A stretch of DNA of 64,000 nt, taken from Phormidium sp. FACHB-1136 (GTDB taxonomy: Bacteria > Cyanobacteriota > Cyanobacteriia > Phormidesmidales > Phormidesmidaceae). Positions 1 to 8,957 of the stretch are shown piece by piece; position 1 is the stretch's first letter; every line of letters begins with the position of its first letter. The stretch covers positions 62,001 to 126,000 of the forward strand of contig NZ_JACJRS010000002.1 of the NCBI RefSeq assembly GCF_014697375.1. The letters are read 5' to 3'. Under the pieces are notes generated by a model that saw only the letters and a program-made list of their open reading frames with translations, had not been told where the DNA came from and searched no databases. Position numbers and translations under genes: made by a program.

Positions 1-996
1 GATAACGAACCTCAGGATCAGCAGGAGGATCAGGACAATCAGGACGATGAGGACGAAGACGAGTCTGAGAACGACGAGGATGAAGCGCCCCCCAGCATCC
101 CCGAAGAGTTTGTGTTTGACCCAGAGGGGGTGATCCTCGATCCTGCCATGCTGGTCTTTGCCCAAACCATGGGTCGCCAGGGCGCATCGGGGCGGCAGAG
201 TCTGGTATTTTCCGATGAGCGAGGCCGCTACATCAAACCCTTTTTGCCCCAAGGGCCAGTGCGCCGCATTGCCGTGGATGCCACCCTGCGAGCGGCGGCT
301 CCCTACCAAAAGTCGCGGCGGGAACGTCAACCCCATCGGCGGGTAGTGGTGGAATCGGGGGACATTCGGGCCAAGCGCCTAGCACGACGAGCAGGATCAC
401 TCATTATCTTTGTGGTGGATGCTTCGGGGTCGATGGCCCTGAACCGGATGCAGTCGGCTAAGGGGGCGGTGCTGAACTTGCTGACCGAAGCCTACCAGAA
501 TCGCGACCAGGTGGCCCTCATTCCCTTTCGGGGGGAACAGGCCGAAGTATTGCTGCCCCCCACCCGATCCATCGCCATGGCCCGTCGTCGCCTAGAGCGG
601 ATGCCCTGCGGGGGAGGATCGCCCCTGGCCCACGGGCTCACCCAGGCGGTGCGGGTGGGCACCAATGCCCAGCAGTCGGGGGATATTGGCAACGTGGTGA
701 TTGTAGCGATTACCGATGGTCGGGGCAATATTCCCCTTGCCCGATCCCTGGGTGAGACCCTCGATCCAGCGGAAAAGCCCGACATCAAGCAGGAACTCCT
801 AGACATTGCCGCCCGGATTCGGGGCATTGGTCATCAGTTGTTGATTATCGACACTGAGCGCAAATTTGTCTCCACGGGCTTTGGCAAAGAATTGGCCAGA
901 ACCGCTGGAGGGCGCTACTATCAGCTTCCTAAGGCGACGGATCAGGCCATTGCCGCGATGGCACGGGGAGCCATCGCGGATATGAAGACTGGGTAA
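1..996 (+). CDS. chlD: Magnesium chelatase subunit D, C-terminal part (5' end outside window)
   Basis: ChlD is the AAA+/integrin-I subunit of Mg-chelatase; with ChlI and ChlH it inserts Mg2+ into protoporphyrin IX, the first step committed to chlorophyll. Only the last ~331 codons are visible; the frame is open from base 1. They start with an Asp/Glu-rich linker (bases 1-105), typical of the segment joining the AAA-like and I domains, and continue into a von Willebrand A/integrin I domain. The metal-site motif DASGSM is encoded near 418-435 and a second metal-site element ITDGRGN near 709-730. The gene ends at TAA 994-996. The next gene starts 130 bases later on the same strand. Identification is by domain order and motif match to the family. 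Confidence 0.93.
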   Translation, partial: DNEPQDQQEDQDNQDDEDEDESENDEDEAPPSIPEEFVFDPEGVILDPAMLVFAQTMGRQGASGRQSLVFSDERGRYIKPFLPQGPVRRIAVDATLRAAAPYQKSRRERQPHRRVVVESGDIRAKRLARRAGSLIIFVVDASGSMALNRMQSAKGAVLNLLTEAYQNRDQVALIPFRGEQAEVLLPPTRSIAMARRRLERMPCGGGSPLAHGLTQAVRVGTNAQQSGDIGNVVIVAITDGRGNIPLARSLGETLDPAEKPDIKQELLDIAARIRGIGHQLLIIDTERKFVSTGFGKELARTAGGRYYQLPKATDQAIAAMARGAIADMKTG

Positions 997-1126
997 ACTC
1001 CGGTAACGTTAAGCTTCTCCATGGCGCTTCCCCCAGCGGAGTAGGGCAATATGAGGATGATCGGACAGTGAGGTCGCTTCAGACCTCCGCCCCTCAACCG
1101 ATAGCCAAGTCCTATCCTGTGTTGCT

Positions 1127-3001
1127 ATGGAACATCCTGTGCCCTCTCTCTCTGGCGGACAACGCCTGCTGGCGGCCATCATGGTCACCGATGCTGTGGG
1201 GTTTAGCGCCCGCATGTCGGTGGATGAGGGTCTGACCCTGCAACTGATTGAGCGAGATTTAATCTTGATTGCCCAGATTTGCGTTGACTTTGGCGGCAAA
1301 GTCCTCAAGTCAACGGGGGATGGCCTGTTGATGTACTTCCTGAGTGCAGTGGAGGCGGTCTCCTGCGGTCTGGAGATGCAGCGGCGTCTGGTGGATCAAG
1401 CCATCGGGCTAGCGCCGGATCAATACCTCGACCACCGGATTGGCATCCATCTGGGGGATATTGTTGTCAGCGAACAGGATGTGATGGGTAACGGCGTGAA
1501 CATTACCGCCCGCCTCCAGACCTACGCCCAACCCAGGGGGCTTTGCGTATCGCAGACGATTTTTGATGTCATCAAAGCCCGCCTCAACCTAAATGCCACC
1601 TTTCTGGGGGCATTAAACTTGAAAAATATTCACGAACCCGTCCCGGCCTACCAGATTACCCTCTACCCGGACTTCGATTCTGGCCCGCTCTCCACCGGAG
1701 ACCCCACCTACACCGTACCGATGAGTGCCGATGCCCTCCTGGGTGTCGCCATCCAGACCCTCACCACCCACGAACAGGCTATTCGCATTAAAAAGCTTAT
1801 CTTTGCCACCTACCAGCAAGCTTGGGAGAACGATCCCTCGGTGCTAGATCAGTTCGATCTCGATACCCTGCTGGTGTCCCTGCGGGAACGCTACGCTACT
1901 TTGGACGATCTGGAGCAACAATTACAGCGGGTCGTATTGGGGCTCAATCGACAGGGGGTGTATGCGGAAGTAGCGGCGCTCATTATGCGCGAGGTTCAGT
2001 CGTGGTACGTCCGGCCCCTCATCCCCACCAACGAAGCCTTGCAAAACGAAGCTACGGTTCTGACGGTGCGATCCCTAGAGGAGCGCTGTGCCCTCGTGGC
2101 CCAGCAGGTGGGCAAACAGGCCGACTTTCTGCGCCTGTGCAAGCTGCTCTATTGCATTGCTGACAACACCTGGGAGAACGATACCGCCGTCCTGGAACAG
2201 GTTGATCTGCCGTTACTCATCCAGCGGGTTTACGAAACCGCCCCCCAAAGCCAGGATCTGCGGTATCACCTGGGGCGCATTGTCAAGCGGCTCAACCGAC
2301 GACGGGAATATACCCGGTTGGCCAATCAGCTTGTGCAGTTGCTCCAGCCCATTTATGCGGCGACCACCCAGGGCACCCAGATCTCAGCCCCCCTCAGCAG
2401 CGACCCCCAAGACTCAGCCCCAGACCACACCGTGGTGAACCCCGTTGCACCATACCCGGTCTCCGGTGGGCGAGAGGTGACGACCCTTCAGTCTGCCTCC
2501 CCCCCCCTCGCCCACCAAGGAATTTCGGCTCCTGGCACCGGAGCCGTGGCTCGACCTATCCGAGATCGGCGAGTGCTGTTTGATCTGCGCATTGACATTT
2601 TGCAGTATGCCAACCCGCTACGGGCCAAAATTCTGCTGCACTCCTGTCTCCACGGCCCTTTTAGCTATACGTCTCAGGACTGGGTCCACCTCCGACACGC
2701 CACCCTAGACGACTTGCTCCACGGAATTTTTGAATATTGTCCCAGCTATGCAGATCTAGAAAGTAAACTGACCATCATGGCCCACTGCTTGGGGCAATCG
2801 GAGGAGGTGCTTCCGGTTGCAGATACCATTACCCGTTCCATTCGGGCATACTATCCTCAAGATCCAGATATGGCCCTAGAGCCCCTCGATCCACCCTCCG
2901 CACCGACCTCATCGGGAGATCCGTCCTCTACGGCCCCACCGTCCTCCAACCCGCCTGCCGCAACGCCCCACCCGCGTTCCTCGGCGCTATCCTCCGCCTA
3001 G
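1127..3001 (+). CDS. Class III adenylate/guanylate cyclase with three C-terminal ~75-residue repeats
   Basis: 624 aa. Residues ~13-180 are a class III cyclase homology domain: both metal-binding aspartates are visible (VTDAVGFS and KSTGDG), as are the transition-state Asn and Arg (GVNITARL). The Lys of LKSTGDG and the Asp of QDVMG match the substrate-specifying pair of adenylate cyclases, so cAMP is the likely product (inference). There is no signal peptide or membrane segment. The rest is unusual: three related helical repeats at about residues 220-294, 335-408 and 497-575, sharing patterns such as WEND..VL...DL..L and a GLN/RLN-containing helix. I do not recognise this repeat as a named domain. 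A Pro/Ser-rich tail (~590-624) closes the protein. The pentapeptide-repeat gene follows after 17 bases and may be co-transcribed. Confidence 0.85.
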   Translation: MEHPVPSLSGGQRLLAAIMVTDAVGFSARMSVDEGLTLQLIERDLILIAQICVDFGGKVLKSTGDGLLMYFLSAVEAVSCGLEMQRRLVDQAIGLAPDQYLDHRIGIHLGDIVVSEQDVMGNGVNITARLQTYAQPRGLCVSQTIFDVIKARLNLNATFLGALNLKNIHEPVPAYQITLYPDFDSGPLSTGDPTYTVPMSADALLGVAIQTLTTHEQAIRIKKLIFATYQQAWENDPSVLDQFDLDTLLVSLRERYATLDDLEQQLQRVVLGLNRQGVYAEVAALIMREVQSWYVRPLIPTNEALQNEATVLTVRSLEERCALVAQQVGKQADFLRLCKLLYCIADNTWENDTAVLEQVDLPLLIQRVYETAPQSQDLRYHLGRIVKRLNRRREYTRLANQLVQLLQPIYAATTQGTQISAPLSSDPQDSAPDHTVVNPVAPYPVSGGREVTTLQSASPPLAHQGISAPGTGAVARPIRDRRVLFDLRIDILQYANPLRAKILLHSCLHGPFSYTSQDWVHLRHATLDDLLHGIFEYCPSYADLESKLTIMAHCLGQSEEVLPVADTITRSIRAYYPQDPDMALEPLDPPSAPTSSGDPSSTAPPSSNPPAATPHPRSSALSSA

Positions 3002-3018
3002 TGCCCTAGGGTGTTTGT

Positions 3019-4011
3019 ATGAATGCCAGCGAATTATTGCAATCCTATGCCCGTGGGGAGATGGACTTCAAGGGGTTAACCTTGGTCGGGATCAATCTAT
3101 CCGGAGCCGACCTGATTGGGGCCAACCTGGTGCAGACGGATTTGGAAAATGCCAACCTCACCTTTACCTATCTCTCGCGGGCACGGTTGCGACAATCCAA
3201 TCTGTCGCGGGCACAACTGGGGGGCGCAAACCTAAATCAGGCCGACCTTTCAGCGGCCATCCTCCACGATGCCGACCTCCACGGGGCGAGCCTCCAAGGG
3301 GCCGATCTGCGTAGCGCCAACATGACCCTGGCCGACCTACTCGACGCCAACCTGATGGGGGCGGATTTGCGCAATGCCGATCTGAGTGGGGCCAATCTCA
3401 CCGGAGCCTGCCTGCGGGGAGCCAACCTGCGCCAGGAAAACCGCAAATACACCACCAACCTGCGGGGAGCCAAACTACACCAGGCCGACCTGCGAGGCAC
3501 CAACCTCTCTGGGGCAGATTTAGCCTTCGTTGATCTCAGTCGGGCCAACCTCAGTGAAGCGGTGCTGCGCGATGCCAATTTGAAGGGGGCCAACCTCCAG
3601 GGAGCACTGCTCAAAAACGCCAACCTAACCGGGGTTGACCTCAGTGGCAGCAATCTTGACGACACCGACTTAACCCTATGTCGCTTTGCCCGTAGCAACC
3701 TCAGCGCCGCCCAGGTGAACCATGTACGGGGGCGGGGGGCAGATTTTAGCGATACCCTGCTCAAACAGACCCAGATGAACCGCAGCGATCTGCGCGACAG
3801 TCGCTTTACCCGTGCCGATTTGGCCAGAGCCAGCCTGCGGGGTAGCCACCTTGCCAAAGCACTCTTCGTAGAAGCTTACTTAGGCCGCACTGACCTCACG
3901 GATGCTGACCTCACAGAGGCCGTTTTAGATCGAGCCGAAATTAGCAGCACGATCTTAACCAATGCCCTACTTACCGGGGCCACCATGCCCGATGGTAGCA
4001 TTCACGAGTAA
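3019..4011 (+). CDS. Pentapeptide-repeat protein
   Basis: 330 aa, almost wholly built of A(D/N)LxX pentapeptides (for example GADLI GANLV, SGADL, ADLRN), which fold as a right-handed quadrilateral beta-helix. Repeats run from about residue 20 to 325, broken by a short loop near residue 140 (RQENRKYTTN). No signal peptide and no other domain is visible. Such proteins are very common in cyanobacteria and their roles are mostly unknown; some mimic DNA and inhibit gyrase, but nothing here shows that. The ATG at 3019 is 17 bases after the cyclase stop, suggesting one transcript and perhaps a signalling partnership (inference). Confidence 0.9.
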   Translation: MNASELLQSYARGEMDFKGLTLVGINLSGADLIGANLVQTDLENANLTFTYLSRARLRQSNLSRAQLGGANLNQADLSAAILHDADLHGASLQGADLRSANMTLADLLDANLMGADLRNADLSGANLTGACLRGANLRQENRKYTTNLRGAKLHQADLRGTNLSGADLAFVDLSRANLSEAVLRDANLKGANLQGALLKNANLTGVDLSGSNLDDTDLTLCRFARSNLSAAQVNHVRGRGADFSDTLLKQTQMNRSDLRDSRFTRADLARASLRGSHLAKALFVEAYLGRTDLTDADLTEAVLDRAEISSTILTNALLTGATMPDGSIHE

Positions 4012-4057
4012 CCAATCCCCTGGATTAGAACTGTGTGCTCACTGGTTGGCGAGGAAA

Positions 4058-4753
4058 TTATCGGGAACTGGCAACATCAGCCAAGGTCGTCAGCGCCCAC
4101 TTGGCCCTAGCCTGCACGGCAAGGGCGTTATCCTGTTGCACAACTCGCTGAAGTTGTTGCTGAATCGTTGTGAAATCCTCCGTACACGGCGTTTCATGGA
4201 TGGCGAGGGCCAAGCCTTGCAACCCCACCACAGCGGCATAGCGCACCACCCATTCCGGGTCTTCGGTGCCTTGAATCAACGCCTTTAAACTCTGAACCTG
4301 AGCCTCAGCGACCTGACCGGAGGGCAACAACTTCCAGTTCAGATAGCCTAGTCCCTTGGCCGCTGCACGCCGCACGCTGAGGGCAAAATCTCCGGTGGCG
4401 GTTTCTAGGAGAATATCCAAGGCGCGAGGATCGCCTATCAACGACAGGGCACGAATCGCCCAGGCTCTGGCCCCGTAGTTGTAGCCATCCAGTTCCTCCA
4501 GCAGAGCCGGGACAGCCGCTTCTCCCAAAGCCACTAGGCCATCCACTGCTGCCACCGCCGCCCCAGGGTTGTTGTAGCCCAGCACTCGAATGAGAGTCGG
4601 AATGGCTTCAGGATGCTGCTGCGCCGCCAAACGCCCCACCGCCGCCACCATCGCTCCTTTCGAGTCCGCCTCTTCAACGGCGCGAATCAAGGTCGCGATA
4701 TCTGCGTTGATGCTGCTGGGTTGATCCACGCTAGGGCTATCCTTCACAATCAC
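4058..4753 (-). CDS. cpcF: Phycocyanin alpha-subunit phycocyanobilin lyase, CpcF subunit
   Basis: 231 aa HEAT-like repeat protein. CpcF pairs with CpcE to attach phycocyanobilin to Cys84 of the phycocyanin alpha subunit. Helical repeats are visible through the protein, e.g. HPEAIPTLIRVLGYNNPGAA and WAIRALSLIGDPRALDIL. It is the last gene of the cpc run, 67 bases downstream of cpcE. The start is GTG (4751-4753) with a second in-frame GTG six bases downstream; no strong ribosome site decides between them. Assignment as F rather than E follows from gene order and from the shorter length. Confidence 0.9.
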   Translation of the reverse strand: MIVKDSPSVDQPSSINADIATLIRAVEEADSKGAMVAAVGRLAAQQHPEAIPTLIRVLGYNNPGAAVAAVDGLVALGEAAVPALLEELDGYNYGARAWAIRALSLIGDPRALDILLETATGDFALSVRRAAAKGLGYLNWKLLPSGQVAEAQVQSLKALIQGTEDPEWVVRYAAVVGLQGLALAIHETPCTEDFTTIQQQLQRVVQQDNALAVQARAKWALTTLADVASSR

Positions 4754-4820
4754 TGACCTATCACCCCGTTTAGATACATTGCGCTTAACCTAGGGCGTCC
4801 CCAAATCCTAACGTCTGCCC

Positions 4821-5654
4821 CTAGAGCAAATCATCCATCAACGCCAACACTCGCTGCGCCTCTGGGGTCAAGTCAGCGTCGGGAAAGCGAACCTCCTGGA
4901 GGTGAGCCTCCAAAACCCCTTGAAGGGCAATGAGTTTCAGGCTATTTTCCGCCAGGGTCGCCGCAATCGGTTCCGCCGCCGGAAGATAACCCATTGCCCC
5001 CAAGTCCATCATGGCCGAACGTCGCAGTTGCAGGTTCGGTTCCTGAAGTCGCTCCACCAACCGCTGGCCGTAGCTATCGTCTCCCGTCAACTGGTACATG
5101 GCCCGCGCCGCTGCATTTTGCACCTGGGCCACGGGATGACTCAAAAAGGGGCGAATGTCTTCCACGGCGGACTGTGCCCCCAGACAACCCAGGGCTTCCA
5201 AAATCGCGTTATAGGGCTGGACAAGGTGGGGCTTGCCTTCCACCGAAACCGCCGCATCCACACCACCCGCCAACAAATTCAGCAGAGCCGGAATCGCCTG
5301 ACCATCGCCTAGGGCACCCAGTGCCTGAGCCGCTGATTCTCGAACATAGTAATCGTCGCAATCCAAACACTGAATCAGCGGAGCCACCGCACGGGATTGA
5401 CCCAACTTACCCAAAGCACGGGCGGCATTTCGGCGCAGGGGATAGCCCCCATCCGGTGCCCGATCCGACTCATCCTCCAGGGCTTGAATCAAGGCATCCA
5501 CGGCATCGGTCTGAGTCACCCGAAAGCGTCCCAGCCACCAGGCTGCATAGTAGCGCAGGCCCGTATCCTCCCTTTGCTGAAGGTTAGCCACAGCTTGCTC
5601 CACCGTCAGGGATTCCCCCTGGGCATTGACCAGTTGTTTCGCGTCGGTCTCCAT
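4821..5654 (-). CDS. cpcE: Phycocyanin alpha-subunit phycocyanobilin lyase, CpcE subunit
   Basis: 277 aa, HEAT-like repeats over most of the length. The N-terminal block (AVANLQQREDTGLRYYAAWW, residues ~23-42) is the classic CpcE opening, followed by ALGKLGQSRAVAPLIQCLD-type repeats. CpcE and CpcF form the heterodimeric lyase that adds and can remove phycocyanobilin on CpcA. It lies 166 bases downstream of cpcD; that gap holds two dispersed repeats (5713-5740 and 5770-5813), so the lyase genes may be expressed below the level of the structural genes (inference). Confidence 0.93.
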   Translation of the reverse strand: METDAKQLVNAQGESLTVEQAVANLQQREDTGLRYYAAWWLGRFRVTQTDAVDALIQALEDESDRAPDGGYPLRRNAARALGKLGQSRAVAPLIQCLDCDDYYVRESAAQALGALGDGQAIPALLNLLAGGVDAAVSVEGKPHLVQPYNAILEALGCLGAQSAVEDIRPFLSHPVAQVQNAAARAMYQLTGDDSYGQRLVERLQEPNLQLRRSAMMDLGAMGYLPAAEPIAATLAENSLKLIALQGVLEAHLQEVRFPDADLTPEAQRVLALMDDLL

Positions 5655-5712
5655 GGATAGCCTGTTGTTGACCCAACCTACTCTTTCAACACATTACAAA
5701 TTATGGATGATC

Positions 5713-5740
5713 CGTAGGGTGCATTCGCGAAGCAATGCAC
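5713..5740. repeat. 28-bp dispersed repeat, family B, copy 1
   Basis: The 28 bases from CGTAGGGTGCATTCGC to AATGCAC recur at 58774-58801 with one difference (CGCGAAGC versus CGCAAAGC). The right part is an inverted repeat, GTGCATT facing AATGCAC across an 8-base loop. It lies between cpcD and cpcE. Confidence 0.75.
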
Positions 5741-5769
5741 TACCCAGGCATCAGAGATAACCCCGCATC

Positions 5770-5813
5770 AGAACCCCTCTCCCCGTGGGAGAGGGGCAGG
5801 GGTGAGGGCTTCC
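5770..5813. repeat. GC-rich palindromic dispersed repeat (family A), intergenic copy
   Basis: Contains ACCCCTCTCCCC facing GGGAGAGGGGC, followed by AGGGGTGAGGGC. It belongs to the same family as the copies at 10837, 32520, 39271, 50986, 57421, 59192 and those inside the methylase genes near 60.0 and 62.5-63.2 kb. In the cpcD-cpcE gap it could form a stem-loop in the cpc transcript. Confidence 0.8.
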
Positions 5814-5820
5814 GGGCAAC

Positions 5821-6057
5821 CTAGCTGGCCGAAAGGGGCTGAATGCTGACGATTTTGCCGCCCATGCGGGCAATTCGCTGCATTTCTTCGTTCATGCGGC
5901 TGTAGGGCACTTTGATGAAAATGCTGCCGCTCTTGCGAATGGGGTAGTTAGATTTATCGGTTTCGTCGTTCTGGCGCAACCCTTCCACTTCGTACAGAAA
6001 AATGCGGTTGCCAGAAGGGGACGAGGTTTGGCTACCAAAAGCGGTTTGAGTGAGCAT
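5821..6057 (-). CDS. cpcD: Phycobilisome small rod-capping linker CpcD
   Basis: 78 aa, the usual size. CpcD caps the core-distal end of phycocyanin rods. The CpcD domain covers nearly all of the protein: RIFLYEVEGLRQ, KVPYSRMNEEMQRI and GGKIVSIQPL match the family. The ATG at 6055-6057 was chosen because AGGAG lies just upstream on the coding strand and because an upstream in-frame extension would give a non-homologous N-terminus. It lies 162 bases downstream of cpcC. Confidence 0.93.
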   Translation of the reverse strand: MLTQTAFGSQTSSPSGNRIFLYEVEGLRQNDETDKSNYPIRKSGSIFIKVPYSRMNEEMQRIARMGGKIVSIQPLSAS

Positions 6058-6219
6058 GGTTGGGACTCTCCTAAACGTGGGGTGGTGTTGGCGGCTAGGG
6101 AAATGGCCCACCGCCCTAACAACGCGAAACAAACAACGTAAAACAAGCTTTGAATGAAACACGCGCAGGGACGCCATCCCCGGATGACACCCCCACGCGC
6201 CGATCACCCTAGGGTGATG

Positions 6220-7092
6220 CTACATGCTGGCTTGGGTAATACTAGTTACCCGACCGCCCATTTTGTTGATCTGTTGCAGCTTAGTGGAAAGCTGCTCGTA
6301 GGGCACCAGGTAGGCGGTGTTGATCCGACGCACCTTGGGATAGCGAGGCAGGTTCGCGCCCATCACTTCAATGCGATAGACCCGACCAGCGGTGCCGTAG
6401 GGGGTAGACCCACCCAGGGCCAAAGCCGGAGTGGCCAACTTGTTGACCTGGGACGACGCGCCCGCCGAAACCCCAGTGGGGCTGACGATGGAGGATGAGG
6501 TGTTACGCCCCAGTTCCCCGGCTAGGCGAGACTTCTTGCCGCCCGCTTGGGAGCGGTCGCTGTTGGCGTAGCCACGATACATTTGGAACATGCGGGTGAA
6601 ACCCACGGAACGCTGCCCTGCCTGGTAGACAAAGCTGCGGTAGTAGGGCACCACGTTGTCGCCAAAGTTAGCTTGGTACTCTTCGCTATCGATGAAGGAA
6701 TCGACATCGGCGTCGTAGCCTTCGTTTTCGTAGCGATCCAGGTGTTCCACAATTTCCGACTCGTCGTAGACGGCACGGCCCAGCAGGTGCTTGGTGTGCA
6801 GCTCAATCACACGGGTTTGGAAGTTGGGATAGAAGAACTTCTCTTTGTACAGCTCCGACTTGGCCACGGCCCGCACGAACTCGCGCACGGTGATGTAGCC
6901 ATTCTTCAGCAGCGACTCGGCGCTGGTGAGGCGCTCGGAGTTCATCAAATAGTCGTTGCCCAGAAGCTGGCGATAGACGGCCCGAATGACCACCTCGGCA
7001 TCTTCGGGTGTCCAGTTGGCGCGCAGCTCCACAGGCGATGTTTCGCTAAAGGCAGCGGTTCCCAACCGGGACGACGCGGTTGTAATTGGCAC
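6220..7092 (-). CDS. cpcC: Phycobilisome rod linker polypeptide CpcC
   Basis: 290 aa rod linker. Residues ~20-150 form the phycobilisome linker domain ([50 protein letters not shown]) and residues ~235-288 a CpcD-like domain ([19 protein letters not shown]). It joins phycocyanin hexamers along the rod. I take the GTG at 7090-7092 as start: it gives the family N-terminus ([15 protein letters not shown]) and is preceded by GGGAGG with 7-8 bases spacing. A longer reading from 7278 would run through the structured cpcA-cpcC spacer and is unlikely. Confidence 0.93.
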   Translation of the reverse strand: MPITTASSRLGTAAFSETSPVELRANWTPEDAEVVIRAVYRQLLGNDYLMNSERLTSAESLLKNGYITVREFVRAVAKSELYKEKFFYPNFQTRVIELHTKHLLGRAVYDESEIVEHLDRYENEGYDADVDSFIDSEEYQANFGDNVVPYYRSFVYQAGQRSVGFTRMFQMYRGYANSDRSQAGGKKSRLAGELGRNTSSSIVSPTGVSAGASSQVNKLATPALALGGSTPYGTAGRVYRIEVMGANLPRYPKVRRINTAYLVPYEQLSTKLQQINKMGGRVTSITQASM

Positions 7093-7268
7093 AGGATTAT
7101 CCTCCCTTTTAAAAAGGCTTCTCAACACAGCAGGGGTCAGACTAGCGCCCAAGGGCTGCGCCTTTCTCCGGGGAGGTAGGGCCATGCCCTCTTTACAGCG
7201 TGTTGGCAACGCTGGCACCAGCTTTCCCAAAGGCACCGAAGTACAATTTTCGGCCCCTATAGACATAC

Positions 7269-7288
7269 CTAGACACAACCATGTCTAG
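7269..7288 (-). other. Small perfect hairpin in the cpcA-cpcC spacer
   Basis: CTAGACA and TGTCTAG form a perfect 7-bp stem around a 6-base loop. It sits between a larger inverted repeat (7299-7355) and cpcC. It may be an RNA processing or stability element separating the abundant cpcBA message from the linker message (inference). Confidence 0.55.
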
Positions 7289-7298
7289 ATACAACAAT

Positions 7299-7355
7299 GC
7301 CCGGAGCAACAAACAATTGCTAACAATGCGCTAACAACTGTCTGCCCCTCCGGGC
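7299..7355 (-). terminator. Inverted repeat 11 bases after cpcA; attenuator or processing stem
   Basis: GCCCGGAG (7299-7306) and CTCCGGGC (7348-7355) are perfect complements separated by 41 bases, beginning 11 bases past the cpcA stop. There is no T-run, so it is not a textbook intrinsic terminator. A partial stop or 3' stabiliser here would fit the known excess of cpcBA mRNA over linker mRNA in cyanobacteria. Confidence 0.5.
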
Positions 7356-7366
7356 AAATCGCCAAA

Positions 7367-7855
7367 CTAGCTCAGGGCGTTGATGGCGTAGTCGATGTAG
7401 GAGTTGGCTTCGGTGGCTGCATCGCCAGACAGACCGTGGTTAGCTTTGATGTACTTCAGAGCTTCCACGTACCAGCTAGGAGATAGTTCAAAGGTGCTGT
7501 TGATCTCATCGAGACCAGCAATCAGGTACTCATCCATGGGGCCGGTGCCGCCAGCCACGCAGCAGTAGGTCACCATCCGCAGGTAGTAGCCGATGTCGCG
7601 GGCGCACTTGGCTTTGCCGCGCTCGTCGGAGGCGTAGTTAGCGCCTTGCATTTGGGTGGTGTAGGGGAACTTGTTGTAAACGGCTTGAGCAGCGCCGCTC
7701 ACGAGGGAATCTGCTTTGTTGGTCAGGGCTTTAGCCGCTTCCAGACCAGCGGTGGCTTGACGCAGACGGCCAAAAGCAACCTGTAGTTCAGAAGCGCTCA
7801 GAAAACGGCCTTGGGAATCGGCTGCTGCAACAGCTTCGGTTAGAGGGGTCTTCAT
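7367..7855 (-). CDS. cpcA: C-phycocyanin alpha subunit
   Basis: 162 aa, exactly the family length. Carries one phycocyanobilin on the conserved cysteine in [17 protein letters not shown]. The N-terminus [20 protein letters not shown] is standard. It forms the alpha-beta heterodimer with CpcB that stacks into phycobilisome rods on the thylakoid surface. The gene is 100 bases downstream of cpcB and is preceded by AAGGAGAACC on its coding strand, a strong ribosome site. Confidence 0.98.
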   Translation of the reverse strand: MKTPLTEAVAAADSQGRFLSASELQVAFGRLRQATAGLEAAKALTNKADSLVSGAAQAVYNKFPYTTQMQGANYASDERGKAKCARDIGYYLRMVTYCCVAGGTGPMDEYLIAGLDEINSTFELSPSWYVEALKYIKANHGLSGDAATEANSYIDYAINALS

Positions 7856-7955
7856 CGTTTAAGGTTCTCCTTTAATTGTCTTCACAGCAAATGAACAGAT
7901 AGTCAGAATCGAGCCAAACAGGCCCAACTCCAGTGAGGTTCAATTTAGGCTGAAC

Positions 7956-8474
7956 CTAGGCAACGGCAGCCGCAGCCAGGTCGAAATAGCTACCGATTTC
8001 GGAAACCAGGGAGCTGCAATCGCCAGCGGTAATGTTGGCGGGATCGTTCACGATCGCAATGGCAGCGGCCTTCATTTTTTCGACGCCAGCCGCCACGGAA
8101 GCACCGGGGGTACCCAGAGCCACGTAGGTCTCACGTAGACCATTCAGGCAGCGGTCGTTCAGAACGCTGGCGTCACCGGTGAAGGTGGCGTAGGTCACGT
8201 AGCGCAGGATGATTTCCATGTCGCGCAGGCAAGCGGCCATACGACGGTTGGTGTAAGCATTGCCACCAGGAGCGATCAACTGAGGTTGCTCGGCAAACAG
8301 AGCACGGGCAGCGTCAGAAACGATCTTGGAAGCGCTGCCGGTCATGCGGTTTACAGCGTCAATCCGCTTGAGACCATCGCTGGTCACGCGGGACAGAGCA
8401 TCCAACTGATCGTTGGAGAGGAAATCTCCCCGGGCGTCAGCTTGAGAAACAACCTTGGTATATGCGTCAAACAT
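7956..8474 (-). CDS. cpcB: C-phycocyanin beta subunit
   Basis: 172 aa, family length. Two bilin-binding cysteines are visible, in [13 protein letters not shown] (Cys82 type) and [10 protein letters not shown] (Cys153 type). The conserved Asn in GGNAYTNRR (the Asn72 methylation site) is present. First gene of the cpc operon, with AGGAG upstream of the ATG and a gene-free upstream region of almost 500 bases. Confidence 0.98.
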   Translation of the reverse strand: MFDAYTKVVSQADARGDFLSNDQLDALSRVTSDGLKRIDAVNRMTGSASKIVSDAARALFAEQPQLIAPGGNAYTNRRMAACLRDMEIILRYVTYATFTGDASVLNDRCLNGLRETYVALGTPGASVAAGVEKMKAAAIAIVNDPANITAGDCSSLVSEIGSYFDLAAAAVA

Positions 8475-8957
8475 CGACTCAAATCTCCTAATTTTTGTCG
8501 CTGAGTTTGCTTGAAATGGTCTAGAGACCGGATTGCTAATCAGTTCAGCCGAGGTGGCTTTACTAATCTATAGAGAGGATCTTAAAGAGCGGCGTGGCCT
8601 GTTTTCTCATTTAGTTAACATTTCTTCAAAGTTGTTCAAGGTCGTACATGATTCGTAGGACTGATTCTTGAAGAAGTGTTGAGAAGTTCTTGAAACACGA
8701 TTCTGGATTAACCAGGGCGTTTCTCGAAACCGTTGCCTGAATTAGCTTTCGCTGATTCAACAAACCCTCCAAAGAAGTTTATACACTGCTGTCGTGTATT
8801 TATCTTTTACAAGTTGTTAAGAGAGTCGGCTCTATGTAAAGAGGAAAAAAGTAGCCAAATCAACCGTTTGGGCGGCTTGAGCTATCCTTGCCCCCGCCAT
8901 AGGTCTCAGGTTTTGTCACAAAACGCAATCTTGTTGACGGGGACTTTACGGTTGTGC
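8475..8957 (-). promoter_or_regulatory. Upstream region of the cpc operon
   Basis: 483 bases without a gene, between cpcB and the end of the CobW-type gene. It is richer in A+T than the flanking genes, as expected for a strong promoter with a long leader. A cluster of related octamers lies here: TTCTTGAA at 8665-8672 and again at 8687-8694, exactly 22 bases apart, with TTCTTCAA and TTGTTCAA nearby (about 8621-8640). These could be operator half-sites. I could not place -10 and -35 boxes with confidence. Confidence 0.55.

Noticed and set aside
3237-3857. Minus-strand 206-codon reading frame opposite the pentapeptide gene
   Set aside because: It is the antisense of a highly repetitive gene; its Leu/Arg/Ser pattern simply mirrors the pentapeptide code.
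7093-7278. Longer cpcC start giving a 62-residue N-terminal extension
   Set aside because: The extension is unlike any rod linker, runs through the spacer hairpin, and the GTG at 7092 has a strong GGGAGG site and the family N-terminus.
8286-8504. Frame opposite cpcB on the plus strand
   Set aside because: Antisense shadow of a highly expressed, codon-biased gene.
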